Below are positions 40,705-48,950 of a stretch of 56,373 nucleotides of DNA, one piece after another. Numbering within the stretch: position 1 is the stretch's first letter; every line of letters starts with the position of its first letter. The DNA comes from Gammaproteobacteria bacterium (lineage in GTDB: Bacteria; Pseudomonadota; Gammaproteobacteria; DSM-16500): the NCBI GenBank assembly GCA_013288815.1, contig JABDBD010000017.1:1-56373 (forward strand). The letters are read 5' to 3'. The position numbers and the translations under genes were made by a program. A model generated the notes under the pieces. It saw nothing but the letters and a program-made list of their open reading frames with translations. It did not search any database and had not been told where the DNA came from.

Positions 40705-40865
40705 GGTGTTGTTGCGTAAATCACAATTTGCTTTTGTTCCCTCTCCCCTTGTGGGAGAGGGTTAGGGTGAGGGGTGTTTTTAAGCCAAAAACACCCCTCA
40801 CCCGCCGCTTCGCGTCGACCTCTCCCACAAGGGGAGAGGTGAAAACTGATTTACGCAACAACGCC
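40705..40865. mobile_element. 161-bp IS903-like MITE with 9-bp target duplication
   Basis: The ends GGTGTTGTTGCGTAAATCAC and (inverted) GGCGTTGTTGCGTAAATCAG are nearly identical and resemble the GGCTTTGTTGAATAAATC ends of IS903-group IS5 elements. GTTTAATGC is directly repeated on both sides (40696-40704 and 40866-40874), exactly the 9-bp duplication of that group. The body is a long palindrome of CTCTCCCCTTGTGGGAGAGG and its inverse. No coding capacity. Confidence 0.88.
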
Positions 40866-40976
40866 GTTTAATGCTGACTCGTTGATAAATTTCACTATAA
40901 AGAACCACTTGACGTGATACCTATATATTACCTACAGTTAGAGACTTAACTTAGCATATATGAAAGGAATCATAAT

Positions 40977-41783
40977 ATGAAAAAACAGTTACGATTAACT
41001 CCGCTCTATCTAACGCTAATTTCAATTCCATTTTTTATAAACCCTACAATGGCATTTGCTCAATCGACCAATTGTGATCACGCCTATAATCAGGGCTATA
41101 ATAACGGTTACTATGATGGTGGTTACGATGGATATGATGATGGGTATGATGATGGATATGACGATGGCTACGATGACGCGATGGACGATTGCCCATGTCC
41201 ACTTAAAAATCGACTAACTTTAAGTGGATTTTATAGTGGTGTCAGCCTTGGATATGACAGCTACAATGCTCAGCGCACGCCAATGTTACTAGATGACAAC
41301 ATTGGTAAATTTCATACCCAAGCAAACGGATGGAATGGTACGTTATTTGGCGGCTATGGAACCTATTTTAATAATAATTATTATCTTGGCGGTGAAGTCT
41401 TTATTGGCACCAGTGGCGCAAGTGGTTCTGATTCAACCTCACTGTACAACGGAAAGTTCTCCGTTGGAACAAGCTATGGCGTATCTGTCTTACCAGGCTA
41501 CAAACTGAATGCGGGCCCATTAACTTATGTACGCTTGGGTTATATAGACTCTCAGCTTAAAGTCAATGACTCTTATGGCATGCTAAGATCGAGCACATCG
41601 AATTGGACTAGTGGATTTCAAGCAGGTATAGGTGTTGATATGCCGCTATATAAAAACTTCAGTTCAAGACTCGAATACAACTACATAAATTATAATTCAT
41701 TTAGTAATAATTCCACCATTGGATCTAACAATTCATCTTCCGATAGTCGTGGATCATTAAGCTTGATTTATCATTTCAAATAA
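40977..41783 (+). CDS. Outer-membrane beta-barrel with Asp/Tyr/Gly repeat spacer
   Basis: A 268-aa protein with a signal peptide (PLYLTLISIPFFINPTMAFA). A ~45-residue spacer of YDDG-type repeats follows (GYDDGYDDGYDDGYDD), between flanking Cys residues (NCDHAY, DCPCP). The remainder is an eight-stranded OmpA/opacity-like barrel with aromatic girdles, ending SLIYHFK (terminal strand with penultimate aromatic). The acidic Tyr repeats could bind calcium or wall polymers. AAAGGAAT precedes the ATG. A hairpin follows the stop at 41792-41818. Confidence 0.75.
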   Translation: MKKQLRLTPLYLTLISIPFFINPTMAFAQSTNCDHAYNQGYNNGYYDGGYDGYDDGYDDGYDDGYDDAMDDCPCPLKNRLTLSGFYSGVSLGYDSYNAQRTPMLLDDNIGKFHTQANGWNGTLFGGYGTYFNNNYYLGGEVFIGTSGASGSDSTSLYNGKFSVGTSYGVSVLPGYKLNAGPLTYVRLGYIDSQLKVNDSYGMLRSSTSNWTSGFQAGIGVDMPLYKNFSSRLEYNYINYNSFSNNSTIGSNNSSSDSRGSLSLIYHFK

Positions 41784-41791
41784 GCTCAATA

Positions 41792-41818
41792 AGGGTCAAG
41801 GCATTAGAACTTGGCCCT
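41792..41818. terminator. Hairpin after the barrel gene
   Basis: AGGGTCAAG (41792-41800) pairs with CTTGGCCCT (41810-41818), with one mismatch, nine bases past the stop. No T run follows, so its strength is uncertain. Confidence 0.45.
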
Positions 41819-41869
41819 ATCGTTATTGGCCAGGCCTGATAGGTATCAACTGCGCCGAGGGAAGGAAAT

Positions 41870-42030
41870 GTGACCCTAAGTCTTCAACCAAACCAGCAAA
41901 TTTCAACATGGTTTGATGAGGAGTTCGATATGAAAATTATGTCGAGCATCTTCATAGTGATCTATCAAGTCATAATCAAAAATATGTCGTCGGTTATGCA
42001 TGTCCCACCTTAAATGAAATGACAAATTGA
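41870..42030 (+). pseudogene. Short frameshifted ORF, unknown
   Basis: A GTG with GGAAGGAAAT just upstream opens TLSLQPNQQISTWFDEEF. A change of frame near 41930 continues YENYVEHLHSDLSSHNQKYV then VGYACPTLNEMTN and stop at 42030. The continuity of protein-like sequence suggests a decayed ~53-residue gene. Family unknown; it fills the otherwise empty gap between the barrel and beta-propeller genes. Confidence 0.3.
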
Positions 42031-42108
42031 CCTATTTTAATACAATTCGTCAAAACATGCAAATATTTAAGCGATTAAGCTGCAACAACATGAATTAAAT
42101 ACACAAAT

Positions 42109-43542
42109 TTAACCAATAAAACTACCAAACGTCGACTGGCTATCACCCACATTCACATAACTCACTGCGCCTGAGCCAATGTTAAGTACTCCAATATTTG
42201 TTCCTGTAAAAGAAGAAATAAAAGCCTTTGATCCATCTGGAGTAACGGCGATGCCGTAGGGTGTTAGCGTCAATGGAATTTCAGTATGCGTGAGAGTGGC
42301 CAGATTAATCACTGAAATATTTTGGGTATTGTCTGTCACATACGCTGTATTCCCATTGGGAGCGACTGCAACAAAGGTGGCTCCTAATCCAGCTAAAGAC
42401 ACCGTTGCAACAGTAGACAAACTGCTTGTGTTTAATATCAAAAGATTGCTGGACGCACCTCGGAAATGATGGCCAACAGGACCAACTCCCACAACATACA
42501 GTTGCGACCCATCTGGGCTTACAGCAATCCCTCCTGACGAACCAACTTGCACAGCGTTAGTAATGCTATTAGTAGCTGTACTGATAGCGACAACATAACC
42601 TGCAGCAGGCACCCTATGAGATTGTTGTTTACCTGCGGTTGTTGTCACTATATTTAGGCTCGAAACATAAATGAATGCACCATCTGGGCTAGCAGCAATT
42701 GCAAAAGGTCGAGTTAAATAAGTCGGATTTGTAATATTTGCTACAATTTGTCCTAAACTCGTATTGTAAACCCAAATTCCATTGGACCCATCTGTAATAT
42801 ACACTTTAGAGCCATCAGGTGTGACCGCGATACCCCCTAATAATGCTGAAACAGTATGTGAGCGCTCTCTTTGGGCAGCGTGTAACGGCAGCGCTAGCGG
42901 TACTGTTGTCGTTGTTCCCTGCGTAACATTATAAATAATCATATTATGTAGGCCAGTGTTAGCCACATACACTTTAGTTCCATCTTTACTAACGGCAATA
43001 CCCGCACCACCAGAAAAATTAAATCCAGAAATACTAGGTAACAATGCATTAGTCGATGTAAGAATAGGTTGTAACTGTCCTAAATTACTTAAACCAAAAT
43101 AAGCGTTGGGAACAGATGCCTGGGAAACAACAGTCACCTGAGTCCGCAACGTAAGTACAGGGACCGAGCAAAAAATGCCGTTAAAACCACAGATTTTAGG
43201 TGAAAGCGTGACTGCTGCAGTTTGTTGCGCACCCGAAAAAACAAGTTGAAACGTACAACTAGCCTGACTTGCTAACGTAGCGTTTGAACAACTATCATTC
43301 TGCAGACTAGTACCCGACAAAGAAGATCCCGTCGTTTGATATGCGGGATTCACGGTGATTTGATTAATGGTTTGGCTAGTATTATTTGTGACGGTATATT
43401 TAACGACACCCATACCATTTAAGTTAACAGTATCAGTGAGAATACTCGGTGTCACCACAAAAACAGGAGCTGCATAAGCAGATGATGCAGCAACTACAAG
43501 CATAAGAGTATTGATATAAAATAATTTTTTAATAGCATTCAT
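42109..43542 (-). CDS. Secreted beta-propeller (YVTN-type) protein
   Basis: A 477-aa protein from ATG 43542 (AAGGA about ten bases before; another ATG at 43551 is too close to it). Signal peptide (LMLVVAASSAYA). Residues ~25-150 form an Ig-like domain with paired Cys (NDSCSN, ASCTF, KICGFNGIFC). Residues ~150-475 contain about seven YVTN/NHL-like blades with the repeated GIAVSPDGSQLYVV, GIAVTPDGSKVYIT and AVAPNGNTAYVTDN pattern. The family makes extracellular adhesion or interaction propellers. It lies 22 bases after the barrel gene at 43565 and is probably in one operon. Confidence 0.78.
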   Translation of the reverse strand: MNAIKKLFYINTLMLVVAASSAYAAPVFVVTPSILTDTVNLNGMGVVKYTVTNNTSQTINQITVNPAYQTTGSSLSGTSLQNDSCSNATLASQASCTFQLVFSGAQQTAAVTLSPKICGFNGIFCSVPVLTLRTQVTVVSQASVPNAYFGLSNLGQLQPILTSTNALLPSISGFNFSGGAGIAVSKDGTKVYVANTGLHNMIIYNVTQGTTTTVPLALPLHAAQRERSHTVSALLGGIAVTPDGSKVYITDGSNGIWVYNTSLGQIVANITNPTYLTRPFAIAASPDGAFIYVSSLNIVTTTAGKQQSHRVPAAGYVVAISTATNSITNAVQVGSSGGIAVSPDGSQLYVVGVGPVGHHFRGASSNLLILNTSSLSTVATVSLAGLGATFVAVAPNGNTAYVTDNTQNISVINLATLTHTEIPLTLTPYGIAVTPDGSKAFISSFTGTNIGVLNIGSGAVSYVNVGDSQSTFGSFIG

Positions 43543-43564
43543 CGTAATCATTTCCTTAAAAGGA

Positions 43565-44308
43565 TTAGAAAGAAGCTTTTAATGACAACATAAGTGCTTG
43601 CAGATTGATATTTGGCACACCTAAATAATCATTGGATGTCATACCTGGAAAATTCACTAGACGTCCAGCACCAAAATTCATATATCGATAATCAAGCGAG
43701 GCAAGATAGTCAACGTTGTGTTTCTGATCATGGAAAAGAGAATGCTGTACGCCAATACCCGCCTCATATGCAAATGACGATCGTGTATTACTTTTATAAA
43801 ATGGTGCTGGCGCAGCACTTAATGCTGGATTGCTAGGCTGTTCTTGATAATTATCCAAACGATTCCACGCAATACCCACACCTGCTAATAAATAAGGTTG
43901 CCAAGCACAGTGTGAATAAATGAAACGGGGCTCTAGCATCACGGAAGAAGATTTTACGTTAAATTGGTAATCTAATGTATCGAAGTTTCCGCCATTAGCA
44001 AACGGGTATTCCGTTCCACGGACTTTATCTAAGTCAGCGTAATAAGCAGATAAGCCGATAGAAAAGTTAAACGGTCGATTAAAAATATTTTCAAAAGTAT
44101 GCCCTACCCCAATTCCAGCAAGCGAGCCAATCGTATTGTTTGAGCTGGGTTTATAATAGTTGGTAACGACATTATTGATTTGAACAGTAGATCTATTTGA
44201 TGAATTTGATAGAGTACCACCGCCCATTATACTAAGATCTACTTTGTTAGCATAACAGGATACACTTAATGCTGACAAAGCTGTTGCAATTACTATCCGT
44301 GTAATCAT
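43565..44308 (-). CDS. Outer-membrane beta-barrel protein
   Basis: About 247 residues from ATG 44308 (AGGAAG nine bases upstream; an ATG at 44317 is nearer that site). The signal peptide is IVIATALSALSVSCYA. The mature part alternates hydrophobic and polar residues in ~8 strands (VDLSIMGGGTL, FNFSIGLSAYYADL, FAYEAGIGVQHSLF, LASLDYRYMNFGAG) and ends LMLSLKASF with the C-terminal Phe recognised by the BAM complex. It resembles porin-like OMPs of intracellular bacteria. First gene before the beta-propeller protein. Confidence 0.75.
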   Translation of the reverse strand: MITRIVIATALSALSVSCYANKVDLSIMGGGTLSNSSNRSTVQINNVVTNYYKPSSNNTIGSLAGIGVGHTFENIFNRPFNFSIGLSAYYADLDKVRGTEYPFANGGNFDTLDYQFNVKSSSVMLEPRFIYSHCAWQPYLLAGVGIAWNRLDNYQEQPSNPALSAAPAPFYKSNTRSSFAYEAGIGVQHSLFHDQKHNVDYLASLDYRYMNFGAGRLVNFPGMTSNDYLGVPNINLQALMLSLKASF

Positions 44309-44442
44309 CGCAGGCATCTTCCTATTAAAAATGTTTGAGTAGCCTCTAAAAAGAAGCAATTCTGACTGTTAACTTTATCATTTCTAATTGAAATCTACTA
44401 GTTTTTTATCAATGACCAACACCTATGGGATAGACGTTCAAA

Positions 44443-45123
44443 TCATTTTTTTCCTAGACTACACGAAGAAGAAGCTAGACTCATATCATCCCACGCCACT
44501 CTTACACTTTGAGTATACTGTTCTGCAATAAACTGATGTCCATACCACCCCTGCGTCCGCGCGATTTGATCAACTGCATGTTGAATCCAATTCAAATCAC
44601 GATCATGAAACAAGATACTTTCAGCAACAGCTCTCCCAGCCGCATTTGAAAAACGAATAATGTCATCTGTACACCAACCTCGACTCGTTGATTTTATCCA
44701 TGCGCTCGTCTGTGACACCCATTTTGTTGCTTCCAAATCAATTAAATGTTGGCGAAAGTCCTCTCGCACCTCAGCTCTGAAAATATCTAGTTTTAATAAG
44801 TCAGCAAAAAAAGATTTTGCCTGACTCTCATCAAATACCTTATTACAAAAAGCAAATAAATATTCCATCACTTCTTTATAGCGATCAGGAGAGGATGACT
44901 CTTGACTAATAACTTCTATAAATCCATAGTTCGCACGCATAACAGTATCAAACTCAATAACTGCTTTACATGAGCGTGGCAAATAAGAAAAAAATATTTT
45001 CTCGATTTGACTCATTTTTAACTCTTGTTGTGCTATGACAGTCTGTATCTGTCTTCTTAATTCCAGCGGCGGAGAAATCTGCAGCTCATCACCATTTGAC
45101 CCTACCCCTCTAGACTCACTCAT
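44443..45123 (-). CDS. Hypothetical helical protein
   Basis: A 226-aa soluble protein without recognised motifs, mainly helices (LRRQIQTVIAQQELKMSQIE, YKEVMEYLFAFCNKVFDESQ) and a C-terminal Ser-rich end. GAGGTG lies six bases before the ATG. It begins 20 bases after the multi-pass membrane protein gene, so the two are likely co-transcribed and perhaps work together. Function unknown. Confidence 0.6.
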   Translation of the reverse strand: MSESRGVGSNGDELQISPPLELRRQIQTVIAQQELKMSQIEKIFFSYLPRSCKAVIEFDTVMRANYGFIEVISQESSSPDRYKEVMEYLFAFCNKVFDESQAKSFFADLLKLDIFRAEVREDFRQHLIDLEATKWVSQTSAWIKSTSRGWCTDDIIRFSNAAGRAVAESILFHDRDLNWIQHAVDQIARTQGWYGHQFIAEQYTQSVRVAWDDMSLASSSCSLGKK

Positions 45124-45142
45124 TTTTCACCTCGTCGTTTTG

Positions 45143-46708
45143 TCATTTTAAGCAATTTACTTGTTGAGAAGATAATAATTCTTTTTGAATTTCATTATTA
45201 TTATTGATATGCGCCTGTCTTTTTGGGCGATTGAAGCAACACCACGACCGTAACCAGGATTGCTTAGGCTTCTCATGTTCATCCTCTTCATCTACCTCAA
45301 CAACATGAGATGCATTACCTTTTTCTAAATCATGCGCTTCATTTTTAGGAAAAACAACTGCATGCGTATCATTTCTCAACTCGCTAACAGGTGCCTCAAT
45401 TTTTTCAATATAAGTAGACAAAGGAAGTCTTTCTAACTTTTCAACTTCATGTTGCAGCTTAAAAATAAATTTTTCTCGTTCGTCGCGAGTTAATCGACCC
45501 AGCAAAAGCTCATACAAGTGCAACAACCCTGTCAGATGGAAAAAAATAATTCCAAGCATCGCGCTATCGCGAAGCGTTTCTTTTTCAGGACCATCATAAT
45601 CTTTCGTCATAATGATATTTGCAGCGGAGTACGACATCGCAGAAAACAACATGCATGCCATAACCATTATGGTTGTTGTTTTTGGACGTAAGTGATAAAG
45701 AAACGAATCGATTGGCTGCCTGCTGATAGCAGCTTTCATCAAACCAAGAAGTGATGTCACACCACCAACGGTAATCTTAATATTACTATAAATTTGTGAA
45801 AGATTTAAAAAACCGGTCAGACCCACTTGCAATGGCAGATACGGAACGAACTTCTGTACCACGTGAAGCGTATTTAGAAAAAAGGGAATCGAGAAGCTCG
45901 TCATCATAGCAAGTCCTATCCCTTGGCCTGAACGCTTGATGATGTAATCACACGTTGTTTCCGGTTGAACTTCTACTAGATCTTGAAATAAATAAGCCAA
46001 TGGATTTCTTTTCTGTTCATCTGTGATTTCTATCGAAAGTGCAGATGCAGAAATATGCTTCCAATTAGCGCGCGCCTTCATAATGGATGCTTGCAGTTGG
46101 TTGAAATAAAAATTCGTGCGCTCGCGTACTAATTTTTCTTCATCTGTTAACGGATAACATCGAGAAAACATTTTATAATTGAGCTCTTTCAAATAATATT
46201 TTGCTTTATCTTTTAGGAATGGAATTTCTGACTCTATCATACCAACCGTACCATAAAGTGCGCCTGGAAGACCTCCAGCAACTGTTAATACTGTCTGCCA
46301 CACCTGAGCATTCGTACCAATACACGCAAGAAGCAATTGCGCTGTTTGACTGACTGTTAGGAAACTGATAGCTGCACCTTGGATAATCTTAGCTTTGCGA
46401 TTGGGTTGTTCTTGCAAATATTTCAATGTTCGAGGAATACTGTCAGCAGAAAAGAAACCATTAATGCCACCAAAATCTAATCCACCCGATAGAAAAAAAG
46501 TATAATGGGCCGTGGTTTCTGACGTGAGATTTGTTAGCCAAAGACCGCACGTGTCTTCCTGAGCACACTTTAATCCTGGCGCATAGTAGATAAACCCCGC
46601 ACCAATACCCACAATACCCGATGCCACTTGCAAACCAAGAGACAGGTATTGAATTTTTTTGGAAATTTCTTCTTCAGAAACAATAGCATCAGATCGAGAG
46701 GTCGTCAT
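45143..46708 (-). CDS. Multi-pass membrane protein, unknown
   Basis: About 521 residues from ATG 46708 (GGAAG eight bases upstream; an ATG five codons earlier lacks a site). Roughly eight hydrophobic segments occur in two halves (e.g. LGLQVASGIVGIGAGFIYYA, VLTVAGGLPGALYGTVGMIE, TTTIMVMACMLFSAMSYSAA, AMLGIIFFHLTGLLHLYELL) with a charged cytosolic loop between. The C-terminal ~110 residues are soluble, acidic and end with WLRSWCCFNRPKRQ and a Gln/Asn-rich tail. The half-and-half layout recalls small transporters or secreted membrane-inserting effectors; no transporter signature is visible. Confidence 0.6.
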   Translation of the reverse strand: MTTSRSDAIVSEEEISKKIQYLSLGLQVASGIVGIGAGFIYYAPGLKCAQEDTCGLWLTNLTSETTAHYTFFLSGGLDFGGINGFFSADSIPRTLKYLQEQPNRKAKIIQGAAISFLTVSQTAQLLLACIGTNAQVWQTVLTVAGGLPGALYGTVGMIESEIPFLKDKAKYYLKELNYKMFSRCYPLTDEEKLVRERTNFYFNQLQASIMKARANWKHISASALSIEITDEQKRNPLAYLFQDLVEVQPETTCDYIIKRSGQGIGLAMMTSFSIPFFLNTLHVVQKFVPYLPLQVGLTGFLNLSQIYSNIKITVGGVTSLLGLMKAAISRQPIDSFLYHLRPKTTTIMVMACMLFSAMSYSAANIIMTKDYDGPEKETLRDSAMLGIIFFHLTGLLHLYELLLGRLTRDEREKFIFKLQHEVEKLERLPLSTYIEKIEAPVSELRNDTHAVVFPKNEAHDLEKGNASHVVEVDEEDEHEKPKQSWLRSWCCFNRPKRQAHINNNNEIQKELLSSQQVNCLK

Positions 46709-46798
46709 TGCGCATACTTCCATACTATGTTGAGCTTGCCATTAGCAAACAGATTAACCAGTTCTTTTTTAAACTGACCTTTTCCACCACAAAATAAC

Positions 46799-46975
46799 CC
46801 TAGATTCGGCAGTTAGAATCTTGTAAAACTGCAAAAGGCAAAGAAGGTAAGGCTTTTTTTATCATTTTTTTTTCGAAAGCGTACCCCACCTGTACGCTGA
46901 GAAAAAAAATGATAAAAAAAGCCTTAGATTCGCAGCATTTTGCTGTTTTACGAGATTCTAACTGCCGAATCTAGG
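46799..46975. mobile_element. 177-bp hairpin MITE, copy 2
   Basis: It has the same end sequence (CCTAGATTCGGCAGTTAGAA and inverse), the same CAAAAGGCAAAGAAGGTAAG arm and the same central hairpin (GGCTTTTTTTATCATTTTTT) as 946-1120, differing at a handful of bases. It lies in the gap upstream of the membrane protein gene. Strong similarity over the full length indicates recent spread. Confidence 0.88.
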
Positions 46976-47028
46976 ATAATGTGAATATTATATCAGTAGT
47001 GACTATATAGAAAGGAACAAACACGAAA

Positions 47029-47145
47029 ATGACTGAAGAATTACAATCTCATGTTACGCACACTCACAGCCGTCATCGCGAGGCTGCGAAGCGCTTAGCC
47101 GCGGCGATCCAGCCTCACTTAGCATTCCTGGATCGCCGCGGCTAA
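47029..47145 (+). CDS. 38-codon ORF running into a REP palindrome
   Basis: ATG with AGAAAGGAAC upstream; the frame reads MTEELQSHVTHTHSRHREAA and then only translated palindrome sequence until TAA at 47143. It may be the start of a gene whose remainder was replaced by the palindrome, or chance. No family. Confidence 0.25.
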   Translation: MTEELQSHVTHTHSRHREAAKRLAAAIQPHLAFLDRRG

Positions 47146-47169
47146 GCGCTTCGCAGCCTCGCGATGACG
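47071..47169. repeat. REP-like perfect long palindrome
   Basis: 42-base arms, perfectly inverted (left arm starts CGTCATCGCGAGGCTGCGAA and ends GGCGATCCAG), separated by 15 bases. It is far richer in GC than its surroundings. The same motif, decayed, recurs at 55084-55155. CGTCATCGCGAG-type repeats are dispersed elements in several intracellular bacteria. Confidence 0.85.
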
Positions 47170-47213
47170 ATAGCAGGTGCTGATTGCGTAAGGTGAGTTA
47201 CAATGTTGTCAGG

Positions 47214-48824
47214 TTACATAATCGTACAAGCATAGCAACCTGTATCTTCTTTATTATCCTTTTTGTTAGTCGATGGAACTTGTTTAGCTAGGTCATCGGG
47301 TACACACAAAGGTGTTTTCTTATCAGAATCAGATATCTTTAAAAGCCCAAATTCACTAAGACTATTGGCTACTGAGAAAGATGAAGATGATACACTCGAT
47401 AACGACGCCATATGATTTGTCAGCAGCGCAACGACAGATGAACTGCCTTTGGCATTTGCAAATTTTAAATCATCATTAGTCACTTTCGCATTTGCTTTTA
47501 GTAACACCGAAACTACATCAGCATAATTATGTTTAATTGCCAATCGCAAAGCGGTCAGACCATCTTTACGTACATGATCAATCTTAACAGAATGTGATAT
47601 TAACAGATTGATCATCTCGACATTGGCATTACGAACCGCAGGAAAAAGCGCTGTAGCAAGATCATCTGTCAGCAGATCTACATCAGCCTTACCCTCTAAC
47701 AAGATCTCAACAATATCCGTATGATTATTCACTGCTGCCACATAAAGAGGCCCAGCATTTTCAGTAGAGGTTAAATTAGGATTAGCCCCAGCAGCAAGTA
47801 ATTCTCTCACTGTCTGTGTATGTCCACACTGTGAAGCATTTAATAACCAAAAATCATTTTCAACTTTATCGTGAAGATCGATCTCACCAACACGACTCGC
47901 TCTTTCACGGGTGACAGTCAGCATATCCTGCATAGCAGGCGTTTGATGCCATTGTGTTAGATACGGTTTAAAAGCTTCAACTTGATCACCCGTGACAGAC
48001 ACCTCGGTTGTGAAGCCAACTAAATCATTAGCCCAGAAATTTTTGAAGAGAATGCCTGCCATTTCATGAGATGATGCAATGGTTCTAGAAAGCGATAGAC
48101 GTAATCTATTTTCAAATTTGCTATTCGCATCAATGAATATCCACTTGTGTTTTTTCGGACAATAACCCACATGCGTCGTGTGATGAAATCCTCGAAGAAT
48201 AAGCGAAACAGGATGTAAAAATGGATTGGGGCCTTCAAGAGTTTGACGTAATGTGTGAAGGTATTGCGTTAATTCAGTGAGAGTATAAATACCTGAAAAA
48301 CTTTTTACACATTGAATCTTTTTTTCTTCTAATGATGTTGGCAATGTAAGCGAAAGAGATAACTCAGGTTTTCTGCAAAATGGAATTTTTTCTGAAAATA
48401 ATTCGGGGTGCATGAACTGAAAATTATAAATTTCTATCCCATCAAAAAATGCACGCAAATCAATGTCTTTATGCAATGCAGGATTTTTTTCAATAATAAT
48501 CTCTTCAGTAAATAACTGACCCCAATATTCATCTATTTGTTGCTGACTTGGGTATGGCCTTCTAGAAAAAATATAATTGCGTAACTTATTATTCATCAAT
48601 ATACTCAGATTTTCCATTTCATCATCCGTTTTAATCGCCGCAAACATACGATCAAACCGATCATCAAACGTCTGAATATCTTCTGCCAGCATGGCCTGCT
48701 TACCCATATGGGCAACACCAAAACAAATACCTTTGTAGATATGAGCAGGAGATGGATAATCTAACTGTATCATGGCCTCGAAGAGTCGACCTTGGCTACT
48801 TAAAAACTTACTTAATTGTGGCAT
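47214..48824 (-). CDS. Cys-protease-like/ankyrin effector candidate ending in a CaaX box
   Basis: 536 residues from ATG 48824, preceded by GAGGATGTT; a GTG 23 codons upstream lacks a site. The N-terminal ~240 residues are paralogous to those of the 850-aa protein: GICFGVAHMGKQAML (C34), RGFHHTTHVGYC and KWIFIDANS give the same Cys-His-Asp/Asn pattern. At least four ankyrin repeats follow (FWLLNASQCGHTQTVRELLA, GPLYVAAVNNHTDIVEILLE, TALFPAVRNANVEMINLLIS, TALRLAIKHNYADVVSVLLK). A Ser-rich linker leads to the end GCYACTIM: CTIM fits the eukaryotic CaaX prenylation motif. No signal peptide. Confidence 0.72.
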   Translation of the reverse strand: MPQLSKFLSSQGRLFEAMIQLDYPSPAHIYKGICFGVAHMGKQAMLAEDIQTFDDRFDRMFAAIKTDDEMENLSILMNNKLRNYIFSRRPYPSQQQIDEYWGQLFTEEIIIEKNPALHKDIDLRAFFDGIEIYNFQFMHPELFSEKIPFCRKPELSLSLTLPTSLEEKKIQCVKSFSGIYTLTELTQYLHTLRQTLEGPNPFLHPVSLILRGFHHTTHVGYCPKKHKWIFIDANSKFENRLRLSLSRTIASSHEMAGILFKNFWANDLVGFTTEVSVTGDQVEAFKPYLTQWHQTPAMQDMLTVTRERASRVGEIDLHDKVENDFWLLNASQCGHTQTVRELLAAGANPNLTSTENAGPLYVAAVNNHTDIVEILLEGKADVDLLTDDLATALFPAVRNANVEMINLLISHSVKIDHVRKDGLTALRLAIKHNYADVVSVLLKANAKVTNDDLKFANAKGSSSVVALLTNHMASLSSVSSSSFSVANSLSEFGLLKISDSDKKTPLCVPDDLAKQVPSTNKKDNKEDTGCYACTIM

Positions 48825-48950
48825 AACATCCTCGATAGGTTGGTAGATCTTGAATAAGTGAATGAACCCATAATGATAGAGTGTAAATAGCACACTTCCT
48901 GCGTTAATCGTAAAAAGAGATGACTGCGCATTTTATAAGCAACAATGGGC

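Noticed and set aside
40665..40871. 68-codon plus-strand ORF after the giant gene
   Set aside because: It is entirely MITE sequence plus target flanks; its frame reflects the palindrome, not selection.
47029..47169. Long palindrome as a structural ncRNA gene or origin
   Set aside because: No promoter or conserved partner is visible and a decayed copy occurs elsewhere, which fits a dispersed repeat better.
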